DNA of 64,000 bases from Bos javanicus (GCF_032452875.1 NC_083869.1:82330501-82394500), one strand, 5' to 3'. Positions 1 to 11,936 are shown, counted from the first letter of the stretch. Translations and numbers: made by a program. Notes: generated from the sequence alone by a model not told the origin.

Positions 1-3000
1 TTCTACAATTTTTCCCTTTGAATCTCTTTTCTTGACTTGCTCTTTCCCAAGATCCTACTTTCTTCCCACATGAAATTTCATATGTACTATATAACTTTTA
101 AAGTCCCTTTCATATGTGAATATATTGCAGGTATTCTAGTTATTATAACATACCAACAATACATTAGAGATTATTTCCCTCTTAGGTTTAAGAGTTTACA
201 AAGTATGAGATAGTGGAGTGGCAGGAAATAACTGTGGTCTATTACAAGTATCCTTAATCTATCTGCTTGACTGATGTCAAATTAGGGTTCTTCAAGATGA
301 ATGAGAAAGGTAGGAGAGCTACAACAACGCAGAATGATATGACAACATTTTCATTTGCTTTACATTCTACTTGCCCTTTCAACATCTTCTCAGTCCTGAG
401 GCCCTTGTAGACAAAGACAAGGAGATAATGAAAAAAATAAACTACTTACTCTTCTTCCATTCATTCTCTCTCTCTCTAATCTTCAGGATTTCCTGCATAG
501 TTTCTAGAATATAGTTTTATTATTTTATCTTTTATTATATTTATTTTTCCATTGTGGAGATTTGCAAAGAGTCCAAATTTAACATCCTGAATAAATATTT
601 TCTACAGCAAAAGAGAAACACACACTCCTGTAAATACATTTACAACTCTTGCTATAATTCACCATGACAGGGTAGACATCCATCAGCATGATCACCATGG
701 TTTTAAAAATGGCCTAAGATTCTGAATAAAACAAATCCAAAACACAAATGTAGAATCGATACTGATTTATTTAGGATGGTGTTGACTATATCATGAGGCA
801 AAGACCACATGAGGACTCAACAATGGTTGTACTAATACGATGTTGAAACCAGCTGGGTAACTGCCCATTAATAAAGTAAAGCTACTGCAGAGGAAAGAAT
901 GATGCTTCAATCAATAAAAATGCTTAATTAAAAAAAGCAAACAACAACAAGCAGGGTGGTAAAGCTCCAGGATGTATTGACATTCATTATAGACATTAAT
1001 TCTCTTTACTATACCTTTCCCTCTCTTTGCCCTTCAAATTCCATAAAAGTAGCAGGTTTTTTCTTAGGTTTTAATTTGATATTTATCAATAAATACATGT
1101 GGCTAGCAACATTATAAAGCTAGAATAATCCCTATTTTCTTTTTAAATCTGAAAATCCACTGACTGACATGAACAATAGCAACTAGAAAAATCAATTGGC
1201 CTGTGAACCTGTACACCCAGGATCTGCATTGTGAATGCTGTGTAGTGTGTGACATTTCAAATGAAGCCTGTCTGATTAGATGATTCATGACCCCCATTTA
1301 CAAATTAGAAGACAGTGCCTGGAATATTGTGAAAGGTTATTTTTGGTCTCTAATTTGTGGCTGTGCAAAGTGAAAGTCATTGTTTTCTTTTTCCTCCAAG
1401 AAAAAGAGGTTATTAGAGAAAGTACAATTATTACAATGCCTATAATTAGGGATATAAGCAATACACAATTCTAGAATCATTCACAATACATTCGCTTTGT
1501 TCATTTTTATTATGTGGGAAGAAATTTTAAGCAGAACCCAACAAGTGGGAAAACTGACAGGTATGAAGGAGTTAGGAGCCAATTAGCTTTTCACTCACTG
1601 TGCCAAAAAGATGATTCACACAAAAAAAAGAAAAGTTTCCATCAGTTGAGTACAAGAAGGCCAATGCAAATATTTATCTGAAATATATCATTTGAGAAAA
1701 TTTTGGCATGCAGTTATTTGACAATTGTACTACTCTAATCAAATTATCATTAGTATGAAGGAGTTAATTTCTTTTAGAAATATTTTTTAACTTATATGTT
1801 CATGAAAATAAGCCAAGTTTTATCTGCATATGGCAAAATATGTGTTAAGTATATATAATAAAATTTTAATCTCTATATAATAAATTAAACATTATATATA
1901 TAAATTTTTACCTAGGCATAATGAAACTTCAACATTAAATATATATAAATGCTATTTTTATTTTTCCAAGTTCCAAACAGAAAAGTAAAAACAACAAAAA
2001 AAGAAATATTGAATACCAAATTGAATCTCAATATGAAATATTTGAATTGAATGAGACATAACAAATTCTAAGTGAAAACTATTAAAACATACTGTTTCAG
2101 TTTAGTTTCAAGGGCTAATAAATCATAGTGAATTAAAGAGAGTTTAGTTTTGTAGCAAGACCTTTCTGAGTTTGAATTCAATCTCCACATGCTTTATAAC
2201 AGTAAGAAAATTAATCTGTTTCAATATATTCATCAATTAAATGACTATCAAAATTCCAATGTCATAAAGTTACTGTGAGAAACAGACAATATACTTTGTC
2301 AATGCATACCAAAGCTCAAAGTTCCTAATAAATACTAAGTACTGCATAAATGTTTATTGCCATTATTAGAGACTTTTATTTTGTTTTGTTTACTATGGCC
2401 AAATCTAGCAAGCATGCCATGATAAACTAAATTCTTACTTGGATCAAAACTGTCCTGTACTAAGCATAATATTTAATGTTTTAGAATTTTATTAAACTGG
2501 TAAAGCACATTTAAAGGACACATTTCAAAAGTAAAGTCATACATTCATTTATTTACCAAGAAATTTTTGAACATGTCTCATATACTAGGCACAAGTATGA
2601 GGTAGTAAAGATAAAACAGTCACAAAATATAGTCTTTAACTTAATAGAGTTTATAATCTGGGATGGCACAGTGATATTAATCAAACAATTATAAAATCAA
2701 ACAATTAAACAATTATAAAATCAAACAATATTAATCAAACAATTATAAAAATTATGTAAATTTTCTGGTGTAATAAATGTACAGAAACACATGATACTAT
2801 ATCAGAGAGGTCAGGAAGCTTTCTGGGAATATTATAGTTAAAATACAATGTTAGATACTTATGATTAAAATAGTGCTTAATATACAGCAAAGCAGTGAAA
2901 TAAAGATTGTGGCAAATCCATTTTCCTAATAATATTTGAGGACATTTTGGTTTAATTTGCAAGCAAAATTCATCTAGCTATAGATTTAGGTATTTATTAA

Positions 3001-3033
3001 TACATACAAACGTTGTAGGGAATACACCTTGAT
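1..3033. other. AT-rich unique sequence, no gene seen
   Basis: No recognisable gene, and no young repeat before 3034. The stretch contains a short (TC)n run at 465-477, an AT-rich low-complexity patch at about 1846-1960, and at about 2530-2670 wording typical of an ancient mammalian interspersed repeat that I cannot name. The few short reading frames have no recognisable domain. Confidence 0.5.
2675..2752. repeat. AT-rich imperfect tandem repeat
   Basis: The motif TCAAACAATTATAAAA recurs at about 2681, 2705 (variant) and 2735 with AATATTAA interruptions. It looks like local slippage duplication in AT-rich DNA. Confidence 0.75.
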
Positions 3034-3043
3034 ATGTCTTTTA

Positions 3044-3271
3044 GGGGTTTCCCCAGTGGCTCAGATGGTAAAGAATTTGTAATTACATTACATTGCATTA
3101 TGCAGGAGACATGGGCTTGATCCTTGGTTTGGGAAGATTCTTTGGAGGAGGGATGGCAAACTACTCCAGTATTCTTGCCTGGAGAATTCTATGTACAGAG
3201 GAGCCTGGCAGGCTACAGTCCATAGGGTTGAAAAGAGTCGGTCATGACTGGGTGACTAAGCACAGCACAGC
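3044..3271 (+). mobile_element. Bov-tA SINE with 10-bp TSD
   Basis: The head carries the tRNA-Glu-like part (GTGGCTCAGATGGTAAAGAA, then the B-box-like region). The body is the Bov-A unit (CTCCAGTATTCTTGCCTGGA) and the tail is AGTCGGTCATGACTG. A perfect 10-bp duplication ATGTCTTTTA lies at 3034-3043 and 3272-3281 and fixes both ends. The tRNA part is diverged, with an extra ATTACATTACATTGC stretch. Confidence 0.95.
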
Positions 3272-3281
3272 ATGTCTTTTA

Positions 3282-4107
3282 AAGAACAACAGTTTAATTC
3301 AAAAATTTTTTTTTCCATTATAACAAGTTTTCCTGTGAAGAACTTGTAACATGTTCACTTTCATAACAGTATAATTATTTTCAAATTGAAGTGCTGCTTG
3401 GGTGCTCTGTGAAATAAACTTGAATGATTATGTCTTATCCAGATTCCTTGAAAAGAACACTTTAGAATGTAATTTCATTTAAGGGAAGTAAAGTAATTAG
3501 AAAACTAACTTATGTGAAAAAAATGTTACCTGTGTAATTATTTGCCTTCCCAACACATAAATTTGTAGCATTATACTTGACTAGAATGAGATAAATTATA
3601 GTCATATAGCATGCTGAGTTGCTACATTGTATTGGTAAGCAGGGATGTATTATGTTAAGAATTTCTGTCCAGTGAAGATAAGAAGGTACTTCTTCTATCT
3701 CTGAAGCCCAACTATTCTCATTCTGTATGGAGAGAGAGCTTGGATTTTGAATTCAAGACCTAAAGGAATATGATGTATTATTTACTTTCTAAGTTTTCTT
3801 CATGTGGCGACTTTAAAAACTGATAATGCTTCTTAACTTTTTGAAGCATTTATATCAGGAAATTGGCCCTGATATGTTAACATGCCTCATGAATATATGC
3901 AAAAAAATATATTAGAAGATAACTTGTGAAGGTGACTTCACAAGTCTTCTAGTTCCCCAAATTCCAGGCTACCTAAAATAAGTGGTTTTTTTGTGTGTGA
4001 TTTACATATGCTGTGTTTCGTCACTTGGGATTAAAAATCTTTGGTTAAAATAATAGAGGTGAAGTGTGACTGCAAACAGTTCTTTCCTTCTTACCCAAAT
4101 CTTGCTA
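3282..4107. other. Unique AT-rich sequence
   Basis: No gene, RNA or repeat is recognisable between the SINE TSD and the L1 fragment. Confidence 0.5.
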
Positions 4108-4320
4108 GCAACACCAATTTACATTTCGACTAATAGTGTAGGAGAGTTCTTTTTTTCTTTATACTCTCCTCAGTGTTTATTATTTGTAGACTTTTTTATG
4201 GTGGCCATTCTGACTGGTGTGAGGTAATAACCTCATTGTAGTTTTGACTTGCATTTCTCTAATAATTAGCCACATTGAGAATATTTTCATGTGCCATTTG
4301 GCCATCTGTTGCTTTATTCA
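4108..4320 (-). mobile_element. L1 fragment (ORF2 3' region)
   Basis: Read on the minus strand this is the end of L1 ORF2. The plus strand shows the hallmark wording TGGCCATTCTGACTGGTGTG and ATTTGCATTTCTCTAATAAT. Related wording is seen at 33830-33900. Old and diverged, no TSD found. Confidence 0.85.
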
Positions 4321-4721
4321 TATCAAAGGCATCAATGTATGTCATGGTGGTAAGAAAAATTCTCAGGAATCTATTAGGTGCTCACATATGTCAATCACAC
4401 TGAAACATAAGAAACTAGTAAAGGCAAGGGGGTAGGGTTTTGCATTCACAACCAGTATCTCTCTCACACTCTTTTTTTTTTTTTTTTTTTGGTGATCTTA
4501 GCATTTTTTTTAGTGATCTCTCTTGAAAAGAGAAGGTTAGTTTTAGTAAAATAGAGTATGCCACAATATGAGTTTGTCTATTGTTGTCTTATGATGTAAA
4601 CTAATTTATTTTTTTGCATTCTAATATTTTCCATAAATTGAAAATTAGTTATAAAGGCTTGGAACAGATTCAGATTGAAATTTACAAAAGGATGTTCTAC
4701 AGAGGATGCTGTGTTCTTCAC
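4321..4721. other. Unique sequence with a 19-nt T run
   Basis: No gene seen. A T run lies at 4472-4490, followed by a second shorter T-rich tract near 4505. It could be the reverse-complement tail of an unrecognised minus-strand retroinsertion, but no element body or TSD is visible. Confidence 0.4.
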
Positions 4722-4731
4722 GCTACATTAT

Positions 4732-4958
4732 CTGTGCCTGTGTGCTAAGTCGCTTCAGTTGTGTCTGACTGTGTAATCCTATGGGCTGCAGCCCACCAGA
4801 TTCTGCTGTCTATGGGTTTCTCCAGGCAAGAATACTGGAGTGGGTTGCCATGACCTACTCCAGGGGATCTTCTCTACCCAGGGATCAAACCAAAGTCTCA
4901 TCTTTAACTTGCAGTGGCAAGCAGGTACTTTGCCACTAGCACCACCTGGGAAGTCCTG
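4732..4958 (-). mobile_element. Bov-tA SINE, antisense, 10-bp TSD
   Basis: Reverse complement of the Bov-tA body and tRNA-like head (ends CACCTGGGAAGTCC). The perfect TSD GCTACATTAT at 4722-4731 and 4959-4968 defines the insertion. Confidence 0.95.
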
Positions 4959-5291
4959 GCTACATTATAATATGTTATATAAAATGATCACACATGATGG
5001 TGTGATCACTCCCCTAGAGCCAAACATCCTGGAATGTGAAGTCAAGTGGGCCTTAGGAAGCATCACTACAAACAAAGCTAGTGGAGGTGATGGAATTCCA
5101 GTTGAGCTATTCCAAATCCTGAAACATGATGCTGTGAAAGTGCTGCACTCAATATGCCAGCAAATTTGGAAAACTCAGCAGTGGTTCCAGGACTGGAAAA
5201 TGTCAGTTTTCATCCAATCCCAAAGAAAGGCAGTGCCAAAGAATATTCAAACTAACACACAATTGCATTCATCTCACATGCTAGCAAAGTA

Positions 5292-5504
5292 ATGCTCAAA
5301 ATTCTCCAAGCCAGGCTTCAACAGTACATGAATCATGAACTTCCAGAAGTTCAAGCTGGATTTAGAAAAGGCAGAGGAACCAGATATCAGATAGTCAACA
5401 TCCAATGGATCATCATAAAAGCAAGAGAGTTCCAGAAAAACATCTACTTCTGCTTTATTGACTATGCCAAAGCCTTTGATTGTGTGGATCACAACAAACT
5501 GTGA
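5292..5504 (+). pseudogene. BovB reverse transcriptase remnant, palm motif A
   Basis: Seventy codons of the BovB reverse transcriptase. FRKGRGT is seen near residues 24-30 and the motif A stretch FIDYAKAFDCVD near residues 55-66, including the first catalytic Asp. The frame ends at TGA where other copies in the window have TGG (Trp). Upstream sequence of the same domain is in other frames, so this is a dead fragment of the 4985-6577 element. Confidence 0.9.
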
Positions 5505-5780
5505 AAAATTCTTCAAGGGTTGGGAATACCAGACCACCTTACCTTCCCCCTGAGAAATCTGTATGCAGGTCAAGAAGTAACCTTTAGAACTGCACATGGA
5601 ACAACAGACTGGTTCCAAATTGGGAAAGGAGTACACCAAGGCTGTATATTGTCAACCTGCTTATTTAACTTATATGCAGAGTACATAATGTGAAATTCCA
5701 GGCTGCATGAAGCACAAGCTGAAATCAAGATTTCAAAGAAAAATATCAATAACCTCAGATAGGCAGATGATACCACCCTT

Positions 5781-6113
5781 ATGGCAGAAAGTGAAGAGGA
5801 ACTTAAGAGCCTCTTGATGAAGGTGAAAGAGGAGAGTGGAAAAGCTGGCTTAAAACTCAACATTTCAACAACAAAGATCATGGCATCTGGTCCCATCACT
5901 TCATGGCAAATAGAGGGGCAGACAGTGGAAACAGTGACAGACTTTATTTTCTTGGGCTCCAAAATCACTGCAGATGGTGACTGCATGCATGAAATTAAAA
6001 GACACTTGCTCCTTGGAAGAAATGCTATGACCAACCTAGACAGCATATTAGAAAGCAGAGACATTACTTTGCCAACAGAGGTCCGTGTACTAAAGCTATT
6101 GTTTTTTCAGTAG
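5781..6113 (+). pseudogene. BovB reverse transcriptase thumb/C-terminal remnant
   Basis: The frame starts just after the YADD position. The element reads AGGCAGATGATACC at about 5760, so the Tyr codon of YADD is lost to TAG. It continues through the segments IMASGPITSWQI and KITADGDC. It terminates in the rearranged segment at 6080-6192. Not a functional gene. Confidence 0.85.
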
Positions 6114-6192
6114 TCATGTATGGTCCGTGTACTCAAAGCTATTTTACAGTAGTCATGTATGGTGACTATAAAAAACTGAATTTTTTATAGTC
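6080..6192. repeat. Tandem duplication plus perfect 12-bp hairpin inside BovB
   Basis: A unit of about 40 bp (GGTCCGTGTACT...GTCATGTAT) occurs at 6080-6121 and again at 6122-6160. It is followed by GACTATAAAAAA (6164-6175), a 5-nt loop, and its exact inverse TTTTTTATAGTC (6181-6192). The normal BovB text for this position is partly replaced, which suggests a local template switch. Confidence 0.85.
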
Positions 6193-6577
6193 AGCATAAA
6201 TAAACTGAATGCCAAAGAATTGATGCTTTTGAACTGGGGTACTGGAGAAGACTCTTGAGAGTCCCTTGGACTGCAAGGAGATCAAACCACTCAATCCTAA
6301 AAGAGATCAGTCCTGAATATTCATTGGAAGGACTGATCCTGTAGCTGAAGCTCCAACAGTTTGGCCACCTGACTCGAAACGCTGACTCGTTGGAAAAGAC
6401 CCTGATGCTAGGAAAGATTGAAGGCAGAAGCAGAATGGGTCAACACATGATGAGATGGTTGAATGGCATCACCAACTCCATGGACATGAGTTTGAGCAAG
6501 ATCTGGGAGTTGGTGAATGACAGGCACGTTGCAGTCCATGGGGTCACAAAGAGTTGGACACGACTGAGTGACTGAGC

Positions 6578-7114
6578 TCATAAAATGTAAAACGTTCACC
6601 TTTTATGTTGTGATCATAATTACTCAGTTATATTAATAATCGTAATGTCTAGATGTTCCCATTGTAAAGGTCAATTTTGTCCCTCCCACAATTAGCAAGT
6701 AATCTAATGGTGATACTCTGGCACCCTTAAATTAGTCAGTCTTCACTACCTTTAAAATTATACTTTTTGACATCTAAGTATGATTCTATTTGGAATCAAT
6801 TATTGTGGAGGGATGAGAAGGGTGATTTTAAATTATGGTTTATTTTAATATTATCTAAAATTTTCCTGATTAAAAGAAGAAGGAAAGGAAGACAAAGAGG
6901 AAATGGAGGATGAGGAAGTGAAGAAGAAGGAAAAGGAGGAGGAAAAGACAATGGGAAATGGGGGCTCTTTTTCATCAAGTGGTGATAAGTTACAGTTTCT
7001 CCTAACAACACAAGCTAAATACTCACATATTTTTCTTTTTAATTACCAAATTTACTGTAAGAATCTGATGTAAAAGTGATCTCCAGTGATGGTAAATACC
7101 CTTTTTTTCCTCTC

Positions 7115-7118
<4 letters not shown>
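6578..7118. other. Unique sequence with GA-rich tract
   Basis: No gene seen. A nearly pure purine tract (GAAGAAGGAAAGGAAGAC and onward) spans about 6874-6963. It gives an artefactual low-complexity reading frame on the opposite strand. Confidence 0.6.

Positions 7119-7166
<48 letters not shown>
7119..7166. repeat. (TA)n microsatellite, about 24 units
   Basis: Uninterrupted AT alternation, just upstream of a BovB fragment. Likely length-variable. Confidence 0.95.
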
Positions 7167-7168
<2 letters not shown>

Positions 7169-7202
7169 ATTTTTATTTATTTAATATTTTGCATCAGTTT
7201 GC

Positions 7203-7667
7203 CAGCAAAGGTTTGTATAGTCAAAGCTCTGATTTTTTCCAGTAGTTATGTATGGATGTGAGTTTTGGTCCATAAAGAAAGCTGAGGGCTGAGGAATTGA
7301 CACTTTCAAACTGTGGTGCTGGAGAAGACTCTTGAGAATACCTTGGACTGCAAGAATATCAAACCAGAAAGGAAATCAGTCCTGAATATTCACTGGAAGG
7401 ACTGATGTTGAAGCTCCAATCCTTTGGCCACCTGATGTGAAGAGCCGACTCATTGGAAAAGACCCTGATACTGGTGAAGACTGAAAGCAACAGGAAAAGG
7501 GAGCAGCAGAGGATGAGATGGTTAGATAGCATCACTGAATCAATGGACATAGATTTGAGCAAACTCTAGAAGATAGCGGAAGATGGTGGAAGACAGAGGA
7601 GTTTGGTATAGTATAGTCCTCAGGGTCACAAAGAATTGAACATGTCTTAGCAACTGAACAGCAACAA
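7203..7667 (+). mobile_element. BovB 3' fragment, old
   Basis: Covers the C-terminal coding part and 3'UTR (TATGTATGGATGTGAG, then GGAGAAGACTCTTGAGA, then TCATTGGAAAAGACC). Strongly diverged, including a GAAGATAGCGGAAGATGGTG stretch that replaces the usual sequence near 7570-7590. Confidence 0.9.
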
Positions 7668-7770
7668 TATTTTACATTCAGTTATAATCAGTGTTATATT
7701 TAGAGCATGTATTATCATATTGCCCCAAATTTGCCAGGGAAATTAATGCTTCTTTGAACGTTGTGATGCT

Positions 7771-7979
7771 TTGGGTGGCTTAGCAGTTAAGAATCTGCCT
7801 GGATTGCAGAATACCCAGGTTTGATCCCTGGGTTGGGGAGATCCCCTTGAGGAGGGGATGACAACCCACTCCAGGCAGTATTCTTGCCTGGAGAATCCCA
7901 TGGACAGAGGAGCCTGATGGACAACAGTTCATGAAGTAGCAAAGAGTCAGATACGATTTACTTACATTTTCACTTTCAC
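7771..7979 (+). mobile_element. Bov-tA SINE
   Basis: tRNA-like head (GTGGCTTAGCAGTTAAGAAT), B-box-like TTTGATCCCTGGGTTGG and Bov-A body. The usual tail is altered (AGTCAGATACGATTTACTT). No clear TSD. Confidence 0.88.
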
Positions 7980-8035
7980 TGCTTCCAGGAAGAATAATAC
8001 CTTTTGTTGGAATCATAGTGAGTTATGTGAAGTTG

Positions 8036-8297
8036 GAGGGACTGATGCTGAAGCTGAAATTCCAATACTTTGGCTACCTGATGCAAAGAACTGACTCATT
8101 GGAAAAGACCCTGATGCTGGGAAAGATTGAAGGCAGGATGAGAAGGGGACGACAGAAGATGAGATGGTTGGATGGCATCGCTGACTCAATGGACATGAGT
8201 TTGGGTAAGGTCCAGGAGTTGATGTTGGGCAGGGAGACCTGGCATGCTGCAGGGTCACAAAGAGTCGGACACAACTGAACAACTGAACTGAACTGAT
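8036..8297 (+). mobile_element. BovB 3' end fragment
   Basis: Last 260 bp of BovB, ending in the GACACAACTGAACAACTGAA repeat-like tail. 5' truncation is extreme. It sits 56 bp downstream of the preceding SINE. Confidence 0.93.
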
Positions 8298-9589
8298 GCA
8301 AAGTTAACAAAATATTGGTAAATATATATCTTTAATGTACTGATGATATTTGCAAAATTTTTCATTTAATGTCTGTAACTTCTAAATTTTCATTTCCCCA
8401 CAATAAGCTTTTTTAAAGGATACATTTTCTTTTCTATCCTTAAAAGTGATGATAGCATTTATTATGTTCATGGACCTATAGCTAGAAGGAATGATTAAAA
8501 TGTACTGATTTAAAAGACCCATAATCTGCATGTAAATTCCTTTTTTTCCCTCAGAGATTCATTCTTCAAGTTTTTTTTCTCTCCCTAATCTTTAGGAACA
8601 CTAAGAATAAGTATTAATTTTATGCATTAAATAAGCATTAATTTTATATTTATACAAAATTATAACTTTGCAGTTGGAGTATGTAACATAACTTAAGTAT
8701 CTAAGGTGCACTCTCTAAATGATCTATTTTTTAAAATTTAATTTATATACATATGATCTCTTCCAGGAAACACAAAGAGTTTTCCCTTGAGGACTGTAGA
8801 AGCAGAAAAGATGGCAGCATACAATTTTCAGAAATGAACTTTTAATAACAATACACTGCCAAATCACAATGATTTATATGCAATTGTAAAATATAAATAC
8901 TTAATGTGGTTTTTAAGGCACTGACTTGTATTGAATCAGTCACCTACATAAGTCATGGGTGTTGATTTTTTAAAACATTATTGATTTGTTAAAGAGAAAC
9001 TTATCTTGGGTCCACAGTTTTTTTCATTATGAAACACTAAGTAACTAGAGGTTTTTAAAATAGTGGTTCAGCTAAGAGAATCTACTTTAGAAAGGTTAGC
9101 TTTGAATTTCTCCTTTAGTGCATCTGTTTATAATCTCTAAGGCCATTTGAAAAATAATTGAAAATATGCCTTTCATTTAGCCAGCCTTTATTAAATTGAG
9201 TTTAGTATGTTGATGATCATTGGCAAAGTTGCATCTCTCAGGACACAAAAAATAATGTGACCTTATTAATGCTATCATAAAACATATTTTATGTAGCTTC
9301 AGGTAGAGAGAATTTAGCAAAGTATGCTTGCTAATGGTGCATTATACCAAATTGTGGTGTAGGCTTATCATTTTATGTTCTCATTCACTATTGACCCTTG
9401 TTTTTACTCTCTCTCTTCCACCTCCATTTCATCAACTATAATACTATTAAGAACATTACAACCATCATAGGGGAAATGTGAAGAATTATAAGTAACAGTA
9501 CAGGAAATCTGCATTTATTATTGGTAGTGGGTGATCTAGTTAATGATTGTCTATCTTATGTATGATTCATCATATTTAAGATTCTGTAC
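8298..9589. other. Unique AT-rich sequence
   Basis: No gene, RNA or confident repeat recognised over about 1.3 kb. Confidence 0.5.
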
Positions 9590-10226
9590 CAGATAGTATT
9601 CTATGGGTTGAACTGAGCCCCTTTGCTCCACCAAAAAAATTATATGTTGAGGTCTTAACTTTCACTACTCAGAATGTGAGCCTATTTGGAAATAGTGTTG
9701 ATGCTGATGTAATTAGTTAGGATGAGGTCATACTGGAATACTTATGGGGCTTCCCTCATAGCTCAGATGGTAAAGAGTTTGTCTGCAATGTAGGAGACCT
9801 GGGTTCAATCCTTGGTTCAGGAAGATCTCCTGAAGAAAGAAATGGCAACCCATTCCAGTACTCTTGCCTGGAGAATCCCATGGACAGTGGATCCTGACAG
9901 GCTACAATCCATGGGGTTGCTAGAGTCGGACACAACTTAGCAATTAAACCACCCCTGCCACCATAGGCCCCACTTCGGTATCTGTCTTTATAAAAGGGGA
10001 AGTTTGGACACAGCCATTTAGACAGGGAGAATGCCATCTACAAAATAAATAAATAAATAAAGACCTGCAACAGATCCTTCCCTCACAGAACTCAGAAGAG
10101 GCCAAATCTTCCCACAGGTTGAGTTTGGACTTTTAGCCTCCAGAACTCTGAGACAACAAATTGCAGTTGTTTAAGCCACTTAGTTTATGGAACTTTGTAA
10201 TAGCAGACCTAGCAAACTAGCACACA
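9590..10226 (+). mobile_element. MaLR (MLT1-like) LTR split by a SINE
   Basis: The left part has ATATGTTGAGGTCTTAACTT and GAATGTGAGCCTATTTGGAA. The right part has CTTTATAAAAGGGGAAGTTT, TTGGACTTTTAGCCTCCAGA and TTGTTTAAGCCACTTAGTTT. These are characteristic of mammalian MaLR LTRs. The two halves are separated by the Bov-tA at 9746-9955. A short AAAT-type microsatellite at 10043-10061 lies in the right half. Sub-family naming is from memory. Confidence 0.75.
9746..9955 (+). mobile_element. Bov-tA SINE inside the MaLR LTR
   Basis: Full head-to-tail Bov-tA (GGGGCTTCCCTCATAGCTCA, GCCTGGAGAATCCCATGGAC, AGTCGGACACAACTTAGC). It interrupts otherwise continuous LTR sequence, so it is younger than the LTR. 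The exact right edge is uncertain. Confidence 0.9.
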
Positions 10227-10968
10227 TTATTACTGCATTTTTTAACATATATATAGGGGTGGCTAAGTGATAAGTCAATATGCTATAATGATTTTTAAAG
10301 AAGCATAAAGGTAAATAATATACTTTCTTCTATTCAGCATTATTGAGAACATAATACACTTGTTTGCAACCTGGTGACTCCAATTTGGATTGACATTTGT
10401 TAGTATGACATATCTATTTTACTTTATTATATAGTCAAAGATGTCTTCACATCATTGAGTCTAATTGTACTTTGCAATGTCTGAAGCAAATTAGATGACA
10501 TTTTCCCAGGGCGAGAGAAAGTGTGTGTATTGTGTCCAGGAAACTCTCTTTATGGTGCTGAGAAGCATTATTTGCAGATAAAAGATAGAACTGCCAACTC
10601 AATGGGTCATCTCAGAAAAGCTTTCTTTTCACTGTGCCCATGACTGTCCAAAGAGGTTGAAAAACAGTGGATATTTATCTTCTTTACATGATCAGCCAAT
10701 GTAATTAAATGGAAGTAATGACAGTTCCATTGTATTAGGTAGAATGTTAAATCAATATTACACTGTCACTTCACTTGATTCTTAAGCTAAAAAACAAAAA
10801 AAAAAAGCTTAGCTTTATGAAACCAATTTTGGGAACATTTTTTTCTTTTACTTGAACCCTATCTATAATGCAGATTTATACCCCAATTATTTAAAATTTA
10901 TTAATACATTGACAAAAGATGTTGAAAATATGCTAGTGCCACATTTTAAAAGAAATTTATAGATAACA
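10227..10968. other. Unique sequence
   Basis: No gene or confident repeat recognised. An A run sits near 10794-10805. Confidence 0.5.
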
Positions 10969-10978
10969 TAATCGTACT

Positions 10979-11248
10979 GCTGCTGCTGCTGCTAAGTCAC
11001 TTCAGTCGTGTCCGACTCTGTGTGACGCCATAGACGGCAGCCCACCAGGCTCCCCTGTCCCTGGGATTCTCCAGGCAAGAACACTAGAGGGGGTTGCCGT
11101 TTCCTTCTCCAATGCTTGAAAGTGAAAAGTGAAAGTGAAGTCGCTCAGTCCTGTCTGACTCTTAGCGACCCCATGGACTGCAGCCTACCAGGCTCCTCTG
11201 TCCATGGGATTTTCCAGGCAAGAGTACTGGAGTGGGGTGCCATCTCTG
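10979..11248 (-). mobile_element. Bov-A2 SINE (dimeric), antisense, 10-bp TSD
   Basis: Two Bov-A monomers joined by the GAAAGTGAAAAGTGAAAGTG linker, preceded by (TGC)n that is the reversed (GCA)n tail. The perfect TSD TAATCGTACT lies at 10969-10978 and 11249-11258. Confidence 0.96.
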
Positions 11249-11258
11249 TAATCGTACT

Positions 11259-11706
11259 ACTCAAATTCAAAAAATATATTTAAAGTTATAAATTTTTATA
11301 TTTCTGCAAATGGAATATTGTAAGTTAAAACAGTTATATTTATAAAACTTTAGACTCTAAAACGTAATTATTTTAAAACAAATAAATTATACATATATTT
11401 GCTAATTCTTAATTTGAAATGATGATTATTTCTAATTTTCTGCTATCCCAGTTTCAAAATTGTACAATGCTCCTTTCATTTATTAAAACTTTTTTACTCT
11501 CTAATTTTCTCTCAGAAGATTGTTTTCAATAATCTATGATTCAAGCATCAAAATCTCAACTCAGGCCCCTTCCTTTCTCAGCACACAGAAAATAGTGAAT
11601 AGAAAGAAAACATCTTCCTTTTTGTCCACTTTAATGATTTATGACCTTTCCACTTTTTCCTCATAGGAAAAAAGATGAGACAGATTTTTGTTCATTAAGC
11701 ACTATG
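11259..11706. other. Unique sequence
   Basis: No gene or confident repeat recognised. Confidence 0.5.
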
Positions 11707-11733
11707 TAACATTTCCATTCATTAAAATCAAAA

Positions 11734-11936
11734 AGTGTTAGTCCCCCAGAGGAGTCCAACTCTGCAAACCCATGGACTATAGTCTGCCAGGCTCCTGTGT
11801 CCATGAGATATCCCAGGCAAGAGTACTAGAGGGGGTTGTCATTCCCTTCTCCATGGGATCTTCCCTACCCAGGAATAGAACCCAAGTCTCTCACACTGCA
11901 AGCAGATTCTTTACCATCTGAGCCAACAGGGAAGCC
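11734..11936 (-). mobile_element. Bov-tA SINE, antisense, long TSD
   Basis: Reverse Bov-tA body and head, ending GAGCCAACAGGGAAGCC. The flanks 11707-11733 and 11937-11963 match over 27 bp with three mismatches, which suggests an older insertion than the perfect-TSD copies. Confidence 0.93.

Larger units (their letters stand above)
4985..6577 (+). mobile_element. BovB LINE, 5'-truncated 1.6 kb copy
   Basis: Begins in the linker before the reverse transcriptase (GATGGTGTGATCACT) and runs to the BovB 3' end (CACGACTGAGTGACTGAG). It carries reverse transcriptase remnants in several frames and a local rearrangement at 6080-6192. No TSD was recognised. Confidence 0.95.

Noticed and set aside
3051..3130. 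tRNA-Glu-like gene
   Set aside because: The tRNA-like region is the diverged head of a SINE. It cannot fold into a full tRNA and is followed directly by the Bov-A body.
3093..3323. 76-codon frame
   Set aside because: Translation of a Bov-tA SINE and its flank. Similar frames occur in the other SINEs.
4472..4490. T run as the tail of a minus-strand retrogene
   Set aside because: No element body, coding homology or TSD could be recognised beside it.
10973..10992. (TGC)n trinucleotide repeat as an independent microsatellite, also at 63021-63032
   Set aside because: It is the reversed (GCA)n tail of the adjacent Bov-A2 SINE.
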